DNA from: an uncultured Chloroflexota bacterium
GTDB lineage: Bacteria > Chloroflexota > Anaerolineae > Caldilineales > Caldilineaceae
Assembly (NCBI GenBank): GCA_903858085.1
Contig: CAIOHJ010000006.1
Location: 1 to 9,978, forward strand
Reading direction: 5' to 3'
Length of the DNA: 9,978 bases
Shown here: positions 1-6,822 of the stretch, piece by piece
How positions within the stretch are numbered: the first letter of the stretch is position 1
How the letters are laid out: every line of letters starts with the position of its first letter
Position numbers and translations under genes: made by a program
Notes under the pieces: generated by a model
Told to the model about the DNA's origin: nothing
Databases searched by the model: none
The model's input: the letters and a program-made list of their open reading frames with translations, nothing else

Positions 1-1055
1 GACCCGCAGCATGGGTCCAGCAGCTTCAGTTCGGCCAGCGTCTGCGGCCAGCCCACCAACCAGCCAGCAGCCGGGCGCCAGGATGGCAGGGGCGGCGTGG
101 GGTCGTCGCTGCAGGACGCTTCGCCCGCCGCCTCCGCAGGGCCGCCTTGGGCTTCCACACGCACAAAGCGGAGAGAAGTCAGCGGCACACCAGGCAGGCT
201 GAAAGAGGTGCGCAGCTCCTGCTCGCTCGTCGCCGTGCGCAGCAGATCCTGCGCCGCCTGCTCGCTGGCTGTCAATCTTCCTTGCCCCTTCGCAGCACCG
301 CAGCGCTGCCCCACCCACCATGCGCCCAGCGCGTTGTCGAGCAGGAAGCGGACCATGTACGGCTCGGTGAAGAGCTGCGTCACCGCAGGCAGCTCGCGCG
401 CGCCGATCTTGACCTCGGCAGCGTTGACCTCCTCCTTGCGCCTGCTCTGCCAGAACTGGTAGACCCAGCCCAGCCCGTCGGAGGAATGAAAGACGGCAGG
501 GTCCAGCCCCTCCACCAGCCCTTCGAGCGCCTGCTGCGCCTCGGTGGGCAGCGTCAGCTGGAAGACAGGCGACGCTGGCCGGAAGATCTGCGGCAGCATC
601 TGGCTGGCAAAGCGGGCGGCCAGGTCCCACGCATCGACCGCACCCTGCGCCAGGTCGGGGTCGGCGGCCAGCTCGGCGCACTCGGCCAGCGTGATTGCGA
701 TGGGCGTCACAGGGTCGGGGTACATGAGCAGCTGGCTTTCGGCCAGCCAGCGCGCAAAGAGCATGCGGTGCCAGTGCTGGTAGGCGACCTCCTGGACAAG
801 CAGGTCGATCGCCTGCGCTTCGGTCGAGGGGTCACGGCGGTCGCCCAGCTGGCGGCCGTGGCTGCGCAGCCGCCGGCGCAGCTCGCGCTGGCTCTCGCTC
901 AGGTACGAAAACGCCCCCGCCCGCTCGACGCCCAGCTGCTCCAGCAGGCTGCGCGCAGCGCGCTCGGCGATCTCGCGTGCAGCCTTGACAGTGTTTTCGA
1001 GTTGGCGGCGCAGGTCACGCTCCAGGGGTTGCACGGCATTGTCCAGTTCACTCAC
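1..1055 (-). CDS. pglX: BREX adenine-specific DNA methyltransferase PglX, N-terminal part (3' end outside window)
   Basis: PglX is the BREX methyltransferase; it makes N6-methyladenine at a non-palindromic site in host DNA, marking self, and is also needed for phage exclusion. The visible 351 codons are open to the window edge. Residues 1-110 are helical and charged. Residues 195-211 read LGWVYQFWQSRRKEEVN, followed by ELPAVTQLFTEPYMVRFLLDN (221-241), the block preceding the catalytic domain in PglX proteins. The last residues, LDPCCG (346-351), begin SAM-binding motif I (DPxxGSG); the catalytic NPPY motif lies outside. I chose the GTG at 1053-1055 because it shares GTGA with the stop of the upstream small ORF and has GGAGGGG two bases before it. 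The small alternative is a start slightly further in. It is the fourth core BREX gene but is separated from brxC by about 2.2 kb of non-core ORFs. Identification rests on motif recall and gene context. Confidence 0.86.
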   Translation of the reverse strand, partial: MSELDNAVQPLERDLRRQLENTVKAAREIAERAARSLLEQLGVERAGAFSYLSESQRELRRRLRSHGRQLGDRRDPSTEAQAIDLLVQEVAYQHWHRMLFARWLAESQLLMYPDPVTPIAITLAECAELAADPDLAQGAVDAWDLAARFASQMLPQIFRPASPVFQLTLPTEAQQALEGLVEGLDPAVFHSSDGLGWVYQFWQSRRKEEVNAAEVKIGARELPAVTQLFTEPYMVRFLLDNALGAWWVGQRCGAAKGQGRLTASEQAAQDLLRTATSEQELRTSFSLPGVPLTSLRFVRVEAQGGPAEAAGEASCSDDPTPPLPSWRPAAGWLVGWPQTLAELKLLDPCCG

Positions 1056-1246
1056 AGCCCCTCCACGATGCGTCGCCATACCGCTGCAAACGGCTTCTCC
1101 AGCCCTGCGTCCACCCCTGTTGCACGACCATCGGCGGCGAGCAGCGCCCGGATCGCCTCCACCAGGTCGGCCAGCCTGCGTGCGTCATCGGCTGCGGCGC
1201 AGCGCTGCAACTGTGCCAGCTCATCCTGCCACTGCCTGCGTTGCAT
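1052..1246 (-). CDS. Small ORF between TPR gene and pglX (64 aa), or a frame-shifted tail of the TPR gene
   Basis: I do not recognise this ORF. From the ATG at 1246 it encodes 64 residues: a charged, probably two-helix start (MQRRQWQDELAQLQRC, then ARRLADLVEAIRALLA) and an amphipathic end (FAAVWRRIVEGL). It overlaps the 3' end of the TPR gene by 26 bp and shares GTGA with pglX. No good Shine-Dalgarno precedes the ATG (only GGCTGGCGG). Two readings are possible. It may be a small translationally coupled protein. Or it may be the true C-terminus of the TPR protein, displaced by a frameshift near 1221-1246, since the TPR frame ends abruptly just after a WLADATQ segment. The helical, Ala/Leu/Arg-rich composition would suit either. 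The upstream extension of the same frame is a shadow of the TPR gene. Confidence 0.38.
   Translation of the reverse strand: MQRRQWQDELAQLQRCAAADDARRLADLVEAIRALLAADGRATGVDAGLEKPFAAVWRRIVEGL
1058..1064 (-). promoter_or_regulatory. Ribosome binding site of pglX
   Basis: GGAGGGG on the minus strand lies inside the last codons of the small upstream ORF and two bases before the GTG at 1055. It supports the GTG start and a termination-reinitiation (GTGA) coupling. Confidence 0.6.
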
Positions 1247-2771
1247 CCGCCAGCCAGGCAGGCTGCTCCCCACCCACTGTCTCCGCCCAGATCGCGTCGA
1301 AGCGTGCTGCGCCCAGCGTCTGGGTCTTGGCTGCGGCCAGCAGATTGCGCATGGTGGCGGCGTCATAGCCCGCACCGGCCAGGGTCGCATAGGCAGACCA
1401 GAGCATCTGGATAGCACCGCGTGTCTCACCCTCTTGCAGCAGAAATTGTCCAAAGTTCGCCTGCGTGACGGCGATTGCGCGCACATCGCCCAGCGCCTGA
1501 AGGGTGGCCAGCGACTCCTGGTAGAGCGCCATCGCCTCCTGCGGTTTGCCCATCTGACTCAGCACGTCCGCCATCGAACTCTGGGTGACGGCGATTGCGC
1601 GCACATCGCCCAGCGCCTGAAGGGTGGCCAGCGCCTCCTGGTAGAGCGCCATCGCCTCCTGCGGTTTGCCCATCTGACTCAGCACGTCCGCCATCGAACT
1701 CTGCGTGACGGCGATTGCGCGCACATCGCCCAGCGCCTGAAGGGTGGCCAGCGCCTCCTGGTAGAGCGCCAGCGCCTCCTGCGGCTTGCCCATCTGACTC
1801 AGCACGTCCGCCATCTTACTCTGGGTGACGGCGATTGAGCGCACATCGCCCAGCGCCTGAAGGGTGGCCAGCGCCTCCTGGTAGATCGCCATCGCCTCCT
1901 GCGGCTTGCCCATCTGACGAAGCATGTCCGCCATCTTACTCTGGGTGACGGCGATTGCGCGCACATCGCCCAGCGCCTGAAGGGTGGCCAGCGCCTCCTG
2001 GTAGAGCGCCATCGCCTCCTGCGGCTTGCCTTGCAGCCATTGGAGGGCGGCCAATTCCTGCTGAATCTTAGCCAACCGCTCCTGGGTGGTGCGCTGGGGC
2101 GGCAGCGCCTGAAAGTCGTCCAGTAATCCTTCCAGGATGCGCTGGTGCTGCAGCTTGCGCGCGGCGGTCAGGCTACTCAGTGCAGCCAGATTGCTGTCCA
2201 ACTCGACGTAGCGCGCATAGGCTTCGCGGCGCTGGGGCTCCTCCAGGGTGAACTCGAAGACGCCGCTGCGCCACGCCCAAAAATCAGGCGCTTGACGCGC
2301 CACTGCGGTCACCGCGTAGTTGGGCAGCCAGAAGACCAGCGGACAGGGAGCGTCGCGCAGGAAAAGCTCGCGCCCCAGGTTCAGCTCGGCCATCAGACGC
2401 ACAGCGGACGCGCCCAGGGGGATGCTCAGCTCCAGCCCGGTCAGAAAGATGACCGGCTTGTGCAACAGGGCGGCGTGGTCCGGCTCCTTCGCCGCGGCGA
2501 AGTAGGCATGCGGGATGGCCAGGCGCGTGCGCAGGGTCTGGCGCAGATTCCGCACAGGTTGGTCGAAATCCAGGGGGAGGACGGTGACGCCCAGCGCCGC
2601 CAGACGCACGCGGGCCTGTTCGATCAGCCGGTTGCGCAGCAGCGGGGCGTTGCAGCAGGCAAAAAGAATGGTCAGCCCCTCGGCGTAATCAAGCATGGTG
2701 ACCAGCCGATCCAAGGTCGCCGCATTGTCGCCGGCAAGCGCAGCACCTGGCTGCGGCGACTCATGTTCCAT
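1221..2771 (-). CDS. TPR-repeat protein with degenerate NTPase-like N-terminal domain
   Basis: A 516-residue protein, probably cytoplasmic, with no signal peptide or membrane segment. Residues 17-175 form an alpha/beta domain resembling the N-terminal domain of TPR proteins paired with STAND/AAA ATPases in Chloroflexota: LTILFACCNAPLLRNRL (33-49) sits where a P-loop would be but has no GxxxxGK[ST]; VIFLTGLEL (107-115) resembles a strand-B position; LVFWLPNYA and PDFWAWRSGVFEF (145-174) are the family's recognisable end. Residues 175-247 are a helical linker. Residues 248-447 are five nearly identical 40-residue TPR units (GKPQEAMALYQEALATLQAL...), then a divergent sixth. TPRs bind proteins or peptides; the ligand is unknown. 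The ATG at 2771 overlaps the ATPase-fragment stop (2761) and has AGGAGGTG seven bases upstream. The 17-residue upstream extension to 2822 is out of character. A scaffold or regulatory role in this BREX locus is inference. Confidence 0.85.
   Translation of the reverse strand: MEHESPQPGAALAGDNAATLDRLVTMLDYAEGLTILFACCNAPLLRNRLIEQARVRLAALGVTVLPLDFDQPVRNLRQTLRTRLAIPHAYFAAAKEPDHAALLHKPVIFLTGLELSIPLGASAVRLMAELNLGRELFLRDAPCPLVFWLPNYAVTAVARQAPDFWAWRSGVFEFTLEEPQRREAYARYVELDSNLAALSSLTAARKLQHQRILEGLLDDFQALPPQRTTQERLAKIQQELAALQWLQGKPQEAMALYQEALATLQALGDVRAIAVTQSKMADMLRQMGKPQEAMAIYQEALATLQALGDVRSIAVTQSKMADVLSQMGKPQEALALYQEALATLQALGDVRAIAVTQSSMADVLSQMGKPQEAMALYQEALATLQALGDVRAIAVTQSSMADVLSQMGKPQEAMALYQESLATLQALGDVRAIAVTQANFGQFLLQEGETRGAIQMLWSAYATLAGAGYDAATMRNLLAAAKTQTLGAARFDAIWAETVGGEQPAWLADATQAVAG
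1431..2030 (-). repeat. Five near-identical 120-bp tandem repeats coding for TPR units
   Basis: Five direct 120-bp units lie head to tail inside the TPR gene. They differ at only a few positions each, for example Met/Leu in QEA[ML]ALY, Ala/Ser in DVR[AS]IAV, and TQSK versus TQSS; the unit nearest the C-terminus diverges after TQ. Each unit encodes 40 residues, so gain or loss of a unit keeps the reading frame. The near-identity at DNA level, including synonymous sites, points to recent duplication or ongoing homogenisation. Confidence 0.95.
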
Positions 2772-3288
2772 CCGCCAACACCTCCTGGAACTTGTCCAGC
2801 CGCACCACCACCGGCTGGACATCCTGCCAGGGTGGTGCTCCGTTCATATATTCCAGCACGCTCAGGTTCTGAAGCATCAGCCGGTGGGAATCGTCGTTGT
2901 TGACCTGCTTGCGTCGGTAGACCTGCGCCAACAGCGGGAAGTGTTCCTCCGGGATCGAGCGGCTGAATTCGCTCACCAGCCGATTGATCGCTCGCTCGGC
3001 TGCGTTGGCGTCGATGGGCTTGGAAGAGCGATTGACAGCGTACGCACAGGCGTTGCGCACCAACGTCATCAGGATACGCGGATGGCCACCGCTGGCCTTA
3101 CACAGGGCGGCCAGTCCCTCTTCCTCGAAGATCAGTGACAGATCGATGCGCTGCGCCAATATCTCGCGCAATTTGGCCAGACCGTCGGGTGCAGGCGTGT
3201 TGTCGCGCCCGTGCACCTTGATCATAGGCAGGATGCGATAGTCGGGAAAAACGTTGGCCAGCACACTGGCGCGCGGCGAATAGAACAT
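2761..3288 (-). CDS. C-terminal fragment of a STAND/AAA-type ATPase (N-terminal P-loop part missing)
   Basis: A 175-residue ORF matching only the end of the ATPase that normally precedes such TPR genes. MFYSPRASVLANVFPDYRILPMIKV (1-25) resembles the strand after Walker B in full proteins; EEEGLAALCKASGGHPRIL (55-73) is the sensor-2-like helix with its SGGHPR signature; the rest (about 90-170), ending NLSVLEYMNG and VVVRL, looks like the winged-helix lid. No Walker A or Walker B is present, so it should not hydrolyse ATP alone. Full-length relatives are roughly 400 residues as I remember them. The ATG at 3288 has a weak AAGG just upstream; the 29-residue extension to 3375 overlaps the brxC stop and has no family resemblance. 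It overlaps the TPR start by 11 bp. It may be a decaying remnant or a retained adaptor domain; the clean frame and coupled overlap slightly favour expression. Confidence 0.65.
   Translation of the reverse strand: MFYSPRASVLANVFPDYRILPMIKVHGRDNTPAPDGLAKLREILAQRIDLSLIFEEEGLAALCKASGGHPRILMTLVRNACAYAVNRSSKPIDANAAERAINRLVSEFSRSIPEEHFPLLAQVYRRKQVNNDDSHRLMLQNLSVLEYMNGAPPWQDVQPVVVRLDKFQEVLADGT
2779..2786 (-). promoter_or_regulatory. Ribosome binding site of the TPR gene
   Basis: AGGAGGTG on the minus strand, seven bases before the ATG at 2771 and inside the 3' end of the ATPase fragment. It settles the TPR start in favour of 2771 over the in-frame codon at 2822. Confidence 0.75.
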
Positions 3289-3316
3289 GGAACCTTCGCA
3301 GCCTCCATCAGCTCGC

Positions 3317-3325
3317 AGTATACCA
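3317..3325 (-). promoter_or_regulatory. Possible internal promoter (extended -10, TGGTATACT) upstream of the ATPase fragment
   Basis: On the minus strand TGGTATACT contains a TGn extension and a five-of-six match to TATAAT, about 30 bases before the ATG at 3288. No good -35 hexamer stands 16-18 bases upstream, as can happen for extended -10 promoters. It lies in the 76-bp gap after the brxC stop and could drive the ATPase/TPR/pglX half of the operon separately. Confidence 0.35.
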
Positions 3326-3364
3326 CGGCCAGCGTGATGGGTGCGTGGTGTTACGGCATTTTTG

Positions 3365-6300
3365 CTACCCGCCAATGCTCACCGGCCCCTGTTTCAGCGC
3401 CGTTGTGACTGTTTGCTTTACCTCGGCCAGCCATTCATCCAGCTCTGCTGCGGTTCGGATCGTCGGTCGTGGGATAGTGACGAACTGAGTCTGTGGCTCC
3501 ACCCACTTCGCCGCGGCCTTGCGCAGGTCGGCGACACGCCCGGGCAGCGCGGCGATGCGGTCGTCGAAGATCCGCAGCGGCAGCGCGTCCAGGGTGGCCA
3601 GCACCGCTGCGCTGCTGCCTACCTCCACGACCGGGGTGTCGGCGGGTGTCAGGTGAAACTCCCGGCGCAGCGCCGCCTGCTGGTCTGGGGTGAGCTGTCG
3701 CCAGTTGGCGTCCTCGTCCAGGTGTGCCTCACCGGCCGCAAAGGCCTGCTCCATGTCGGCTGCCCGCGCATTGAGCGCCGTGCGCAGCAGCTGCGTGGCG
3801 CCGTCGATCAGCGGCTGGATCAGGTCGGGTGTGGTCAGCAGTTGGCGGTGCTGGCGAATGTGCGCGGCCTGGGTGCGGAGGATCTCGGCGTCCGGGAGGT
3901 CCTCCATGTGGCCGACCAGGCGCTGCAGCGTCTGCCAGGTCGGCCAGCGTGTCGCAATCGCGCGCGCTGTCTCCGTCCAGCCGGTGAAGGCTTTGGTCAG
4001 CTCCTCGCGCTGGTTGTAGATCGCCAGCAGCTGCTCGTTGCCCGCCGCCAGGCGCAGTTCTTTCAGGGTGCGCGTGGCGGGGGGCGCCGGTTTCGGTGCT
4101 TCGCCCCCTGCGCTGTTCGCCAGCTCTTCGAGCAGCGCCACGTAGCGCGGTGCTGCCGCACTCTCCTCGCCGGCCTTCACGGTCATGCCAGCCAGGCTGA
4201 AGAGCTTGCGCAGCGCCAGCCGCTGGGGAACGGTGATAATTGTCGACTCCATCTTGAAGAGCGTGCGCCCGATCGCCTTGCGTTCCAACGCGGCAGCTTC
4301 CACCGGACGCCCCTGTTCGTCTGTCGCCCGCACCAGGTTGGCGACCAGCAGCGCCTGCAGCGCACCGTCGATGGCATCGCGCGGCCAGCCATAGGGGGCG
4401 GCGTCCAGCGTCTTGCGCACCTCTTCGCCCCGTTTGCCTGCGCCGATCAGCGCCAGCACCTTCTTGCAGACAGGGTGTTCAGCCACTTCACCTGTGTAGC
4501 CGACAGCGCGCAGGCTGTCCGGCGCTCCTTTTTGCGCGTGCATGTAGACCTGTTCCCAGCCGGCCTGGTCAGCCACGCGGAATTCGCTGTAGAGGCGCAC
4601 CAGCGCGTCGTCGAGCGCCTTTTCGATGGCGGCCGACAGCGTCTCCCCCAAGACCTCGGCGCCGCCCCCCTGGTACACACGGGCGGTGCTGAGAATTTCG
4701 CCGATCAGTTCGCGGATGCGCCGCTCCGCTGCGCGCTGGAGGGTATCAATCGCCGCCCGCGCCTCATTGCCCTCTGGTGAGTTGGGGGTGCCACGCTTGT
4801 CGAGCGTATGGGTCGCCGCCTTGTGGTGGATGATCTGGGTGCGCAGGTCATCGCCGGAGCGGCGTGAGAGAAAGACATAGACCGTCGGCGAATCGGTGCC
4901 TGCCTGCCGTGCGTCGGCCTGCACGCTGTTCTGGTCGACTGTCCAGCCGCTGCGCACCCAGACATAGAGCCGTTCGCCGGCGTCTGCCGGCAGCGCTTCG
5001 TCGAAGCTGACCTGCGGGGTGCGCAGCATCTTGGCATTGCCTTGCATCCGGTTCAATTTGCCGACGACCTGGCTGAAACGCGCGCGCAGCTGGCTGTTGC
5101 GCTCCATCTCAATGCTGTGGCTGTCGTTGGCGATCTGGTTGACCTGGGCGGCGAACTCGTCGTTCCAGGCGCGGCTCTCGTCGGTCTGGATGCGGTATTC
5201 GTCGTCGACGCGCATGAGCAATTTGCATCCGTTGAGCAAGCCGGGCAGGCGGCTGCGCAGCGTGCTGCTCCCCTGCGACAGGTCGCTGATCATGAGGTCG
5301 GCCAGCGTGTCGACGGTGGCGCGCAGCCCCACCTCTTTGTTGTGGCTGTTGAGCTTGTTGATCAAAAAGACCAGCCCGACCGCACGTGCCGTCAGCAGGT
5401 CGCCAGCCTCTGCGCTGGCATGCAGGCGCATCGTCTCGTCGCGCACCTTGCGCGGCAGGATGCGCGCCTGCAGCAGCCGGTCGACACTGTCGAAGTACAG
5501 GTAGTCTGCCGGAATCACATGGCCCACGGGCTGCTCCAGATTGGTCTGCACGGCCTTGTGGACCATGGTCAACTGGTTGCGCAACTGGCTGTCTGTGCCG
5601 GTTGGGTCCAGCGCACGCAGCGTCTGCTCCCAGAAGCGGCGCCGCACAGGCAGAATCGGATAATCTTTGACGAAATTGGCGTTGTCCTCCTGGCGGTGTG
5701 CCAGGGTGGTGCCGGTCAGATGGCGCGAGACCTCGCCCAGATTGGCTGTCATGACCTGGTCGACGACGCCGATGGCGCTGGGCTGTTTGGCAAGAATCAC
5801 CTGGCGCACCACAGCGTCGACGTCGGCGTCGGAAAGCTCCACACGGAGGGTGAAGCGGCCCTGCAGCCTCGCCAGCTGCGCGGTGCCGGTCACTGCGGTC
5901 TGGCCGGTGGCGATCAAAAGCAGGTGCGCTCCGATGTTCTTGCAACAGGCCTCCACCGCTTCCTGCACCTCATTGGCGCGCTGCGGGTCGTTGCCGATAA
6001 ACTGCTGCACTTCGTCCAGCACCAGCAGCGTGAGCGGGAACCGGCCGTCGGTAGAGAGTGCCTGACGGAGGGCCCTGACCATTTCGTCGCTGGTCACGTC
6101 GGTCACATGGGGGTACTGGTTGCACAGCGTCTCCAGACAGGCTGCCGGCGAGCCAAACAGATGCGGTTTGGCGGCCACAAGCGCCGCCGGCAGCCCCTCG
6201 GCCACGTAGAAGTTGTCGAGCTCCTCCTGCCAGTCGTAGCCTTCCTGCTCCAGATACGCCTGCACCTGCATCAGAAGCCCTTCGCGGCGCAGCCACATGA

Positions 6301-6808
6301 CAAAGCGTGCCTGTGGGTACTGTTGGGGCAGGCCAGCCGATTTGAAGACGATGCTCAGGATCGCCAGCCGCACGCTCCCTTCGGCGCTGGCGCCCAGGGT
6401 GCCAGCCGCAGCGCGCAGGCCGCCGGCGCGCTTGCCGGCCGCAGTCAGCTCGACAAGCAGGTCGCGGAGGACGACAGGCAGATGGGCGATGCCGCGTGCC
6501 GTGGCGCCGTCGGAAAAGATGAAATCCACCCACAACGCGCGCACCATCTTGACCATGTGCGACTTGCCCGAGCCAAAGAAACCGCTCACCCAGACCGCCG
6601 GTTGTTGTGCCGCAGCCAGGTTGCCGAGGTATGTATGCAGAATATGTTCCAGCCCCTTGGCATACTGGCCATCGCAGACAAAGGTCTCCAGCTCGTAGCG
6701 GAGTACGGCGAGCGCATGCTCGGACGAGTCGTCGTTGACGCTGGCGACCCCTTCATTGACCAGTTTGCGGGTGGAAGGATCCTTCTGGTAGACAGCACGG
6801 TTGAGCAT
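3365..6808 (-). CDS. brxC: BREX P-loop ATPase BrxC (PglY-like)
   Basis: BrxC is the large core ATPase of BREX, required for exclusion and for methylation, probably working with BrxB and PglZ on DNA. The protein has 1147 residues, normal for the family. The N-terminus is typical (MLNRAVYQKDPSTRKLVNEGV). VWVSGFFGSGKSHMVK holds Walker A (residues 76-83), LLVLDEVQQF the Walker B Asp-Glu (265-266), and HLLLIATGQTAV a sensor-1-like strand. Then comes GRFTLRVELSDADVDAVVRQV. The C-terminal half is long and helical, with no motif I can name. I chose the ATG at 6808 because GGAGGT stands four bases upstream; the 19-residue extension to 6865 overlaps brxB and does not resemble the family start. The gap from brxB is 14 bp. 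In ordinary BREX loci the next gene is pglX; here a 76-bp gap leads to the ATPase fragment. Confidence 0.93.
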   Translation of the reverse strand: MLNRAVYQKDPSTRKLVNEGVASVNDDSSEHALAVLRYELETFVCDGQYAKGLEHILHTYLGNLAAAQQPAVWVSGFFGSGKSHMVKMVRALWVDFIFSDGATARGIAHLPVVLRDLLVELTAAGKRAGGLRAAAGTLGASAEGSVRLAILSIVFKSAGLPQQYPQARFVMWLRREGLLMQVQAYLEQEGYDWQEELDNFYVAEGLPAALVAAKPHLFGSPAACLETLCNQYPHVTDVTSDEMVRALRQALSTDGRFPLTLLVLDEVQQFIGNDPQRANEVQEAVEACCKNIGAHLLLIATGQTAVTGTAQLARLQGRFTLRVELSDADVDAVVRQVILAKQPSAIGVVDQVMTANLGEVSRHLTGTTLAHRQEDNANFVKDYPILPVRRRFWEQTLRALDPTGTDSQLRNQLTMVHKAVQTNLEQPVGHVIPADYLYFDSVDRLLQARILPRKVRDETMRLHASAEAGDLLTARAVGLVFLINKLNSHNKEVGLRATVDTLADLMISDLSQGSSTLRSRLPGLLNGCKLLMRVDDEYRIQTDESRAWNDEFAAQVNQIANDSHSIEMERNSQLRARFSQVVGKLNRMQGNAKMLRTPQVSFDEALPADAGERLYVWVRSGWTVDQNSVQADARQAGTDSPTVYVFLSRRSGDDLRTQIIHHKAATHTLDKRGTPNSPEGNEARAAIDTLQRAAERRIRELIGEILSTARVYQGGGAEVLGETLSAAIEKALDDALVRLYSEFRVADQAGWEQVYMHAQKGAPDSLRAVGYTGEVAEHPVCKKVLALIGAGKRGEEVRKTLDAAPYGWPRDAIDGALQALLVANLVRATDEQGRPVEAAALERKAIGRTLFKMESTIITVPQRLALRKLFSLAGMTVKAGEESAAAPRYVALLEELANSAGGEAPKPAPPATRTLKELRLAAGNEQLLAIYNQREELTKAFTGWTETARAIATRWPTWQTLQRLVGHMEDLPDAEILRTQAAHIRQHRQLLTTPDLIQPLIDGATQLLRTALNARAADMEQAFAAGEAHLDEDANWRQLTPDQQAALRREFHLTPADTPVVEVGSSAAVLATLDALPLRIFDDRIAALPGRVADLRKAAAKWVEPQTQFVTIPRPTIRTAAELDEWLAEVKQTVTTALKQGPVSIGG

Positions 6809-6812
6809 GTGG

Positions 6813-6818
6813 ACCTCC
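6813..6818 (-). promoter_or_regulatory. Ribosome binding site of brxC
   Basis: GGAGGT on the minus strand, four bases before the ATG at 6808, between the brxB stop and the brxC start. It decides the brxC start. Confidence 0.8.
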
Positions 6819-6822
6819 GTCT

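Noticed and set aside
147..1838. 563-codon plus-strand ORF
   Set aside because: It runs antisense to pglX and the TPR repeats. Its repeated segment (RDGDCAHIAQRLKGGQRLL) is only the reverse complement of the 120-bp TPR units, and the rest is Arg/Gln/Ala-rich shadow sequence of a high-GC region.
1431..2030. CRISPR array from regularly spaced repeats
   Set aside because: The 120-bp units are contiguous, have no unique spacers, and translate into TPR units.
3289..3364. Transposon ends or target-site duplications flanking the ATPase/TPR module
   Set aside because: I compared the brxC end with the pglX start by eye and saw no inverted terminal repeats or matching direct repeats; there is no transposase gene in the window.
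5109..5945. 278-codon minus-strand ORF in another frame within brxC
   Set aside because: It lies inside brxC in a shifted frame with Pro/Arg-rich composition and no family resemblance.
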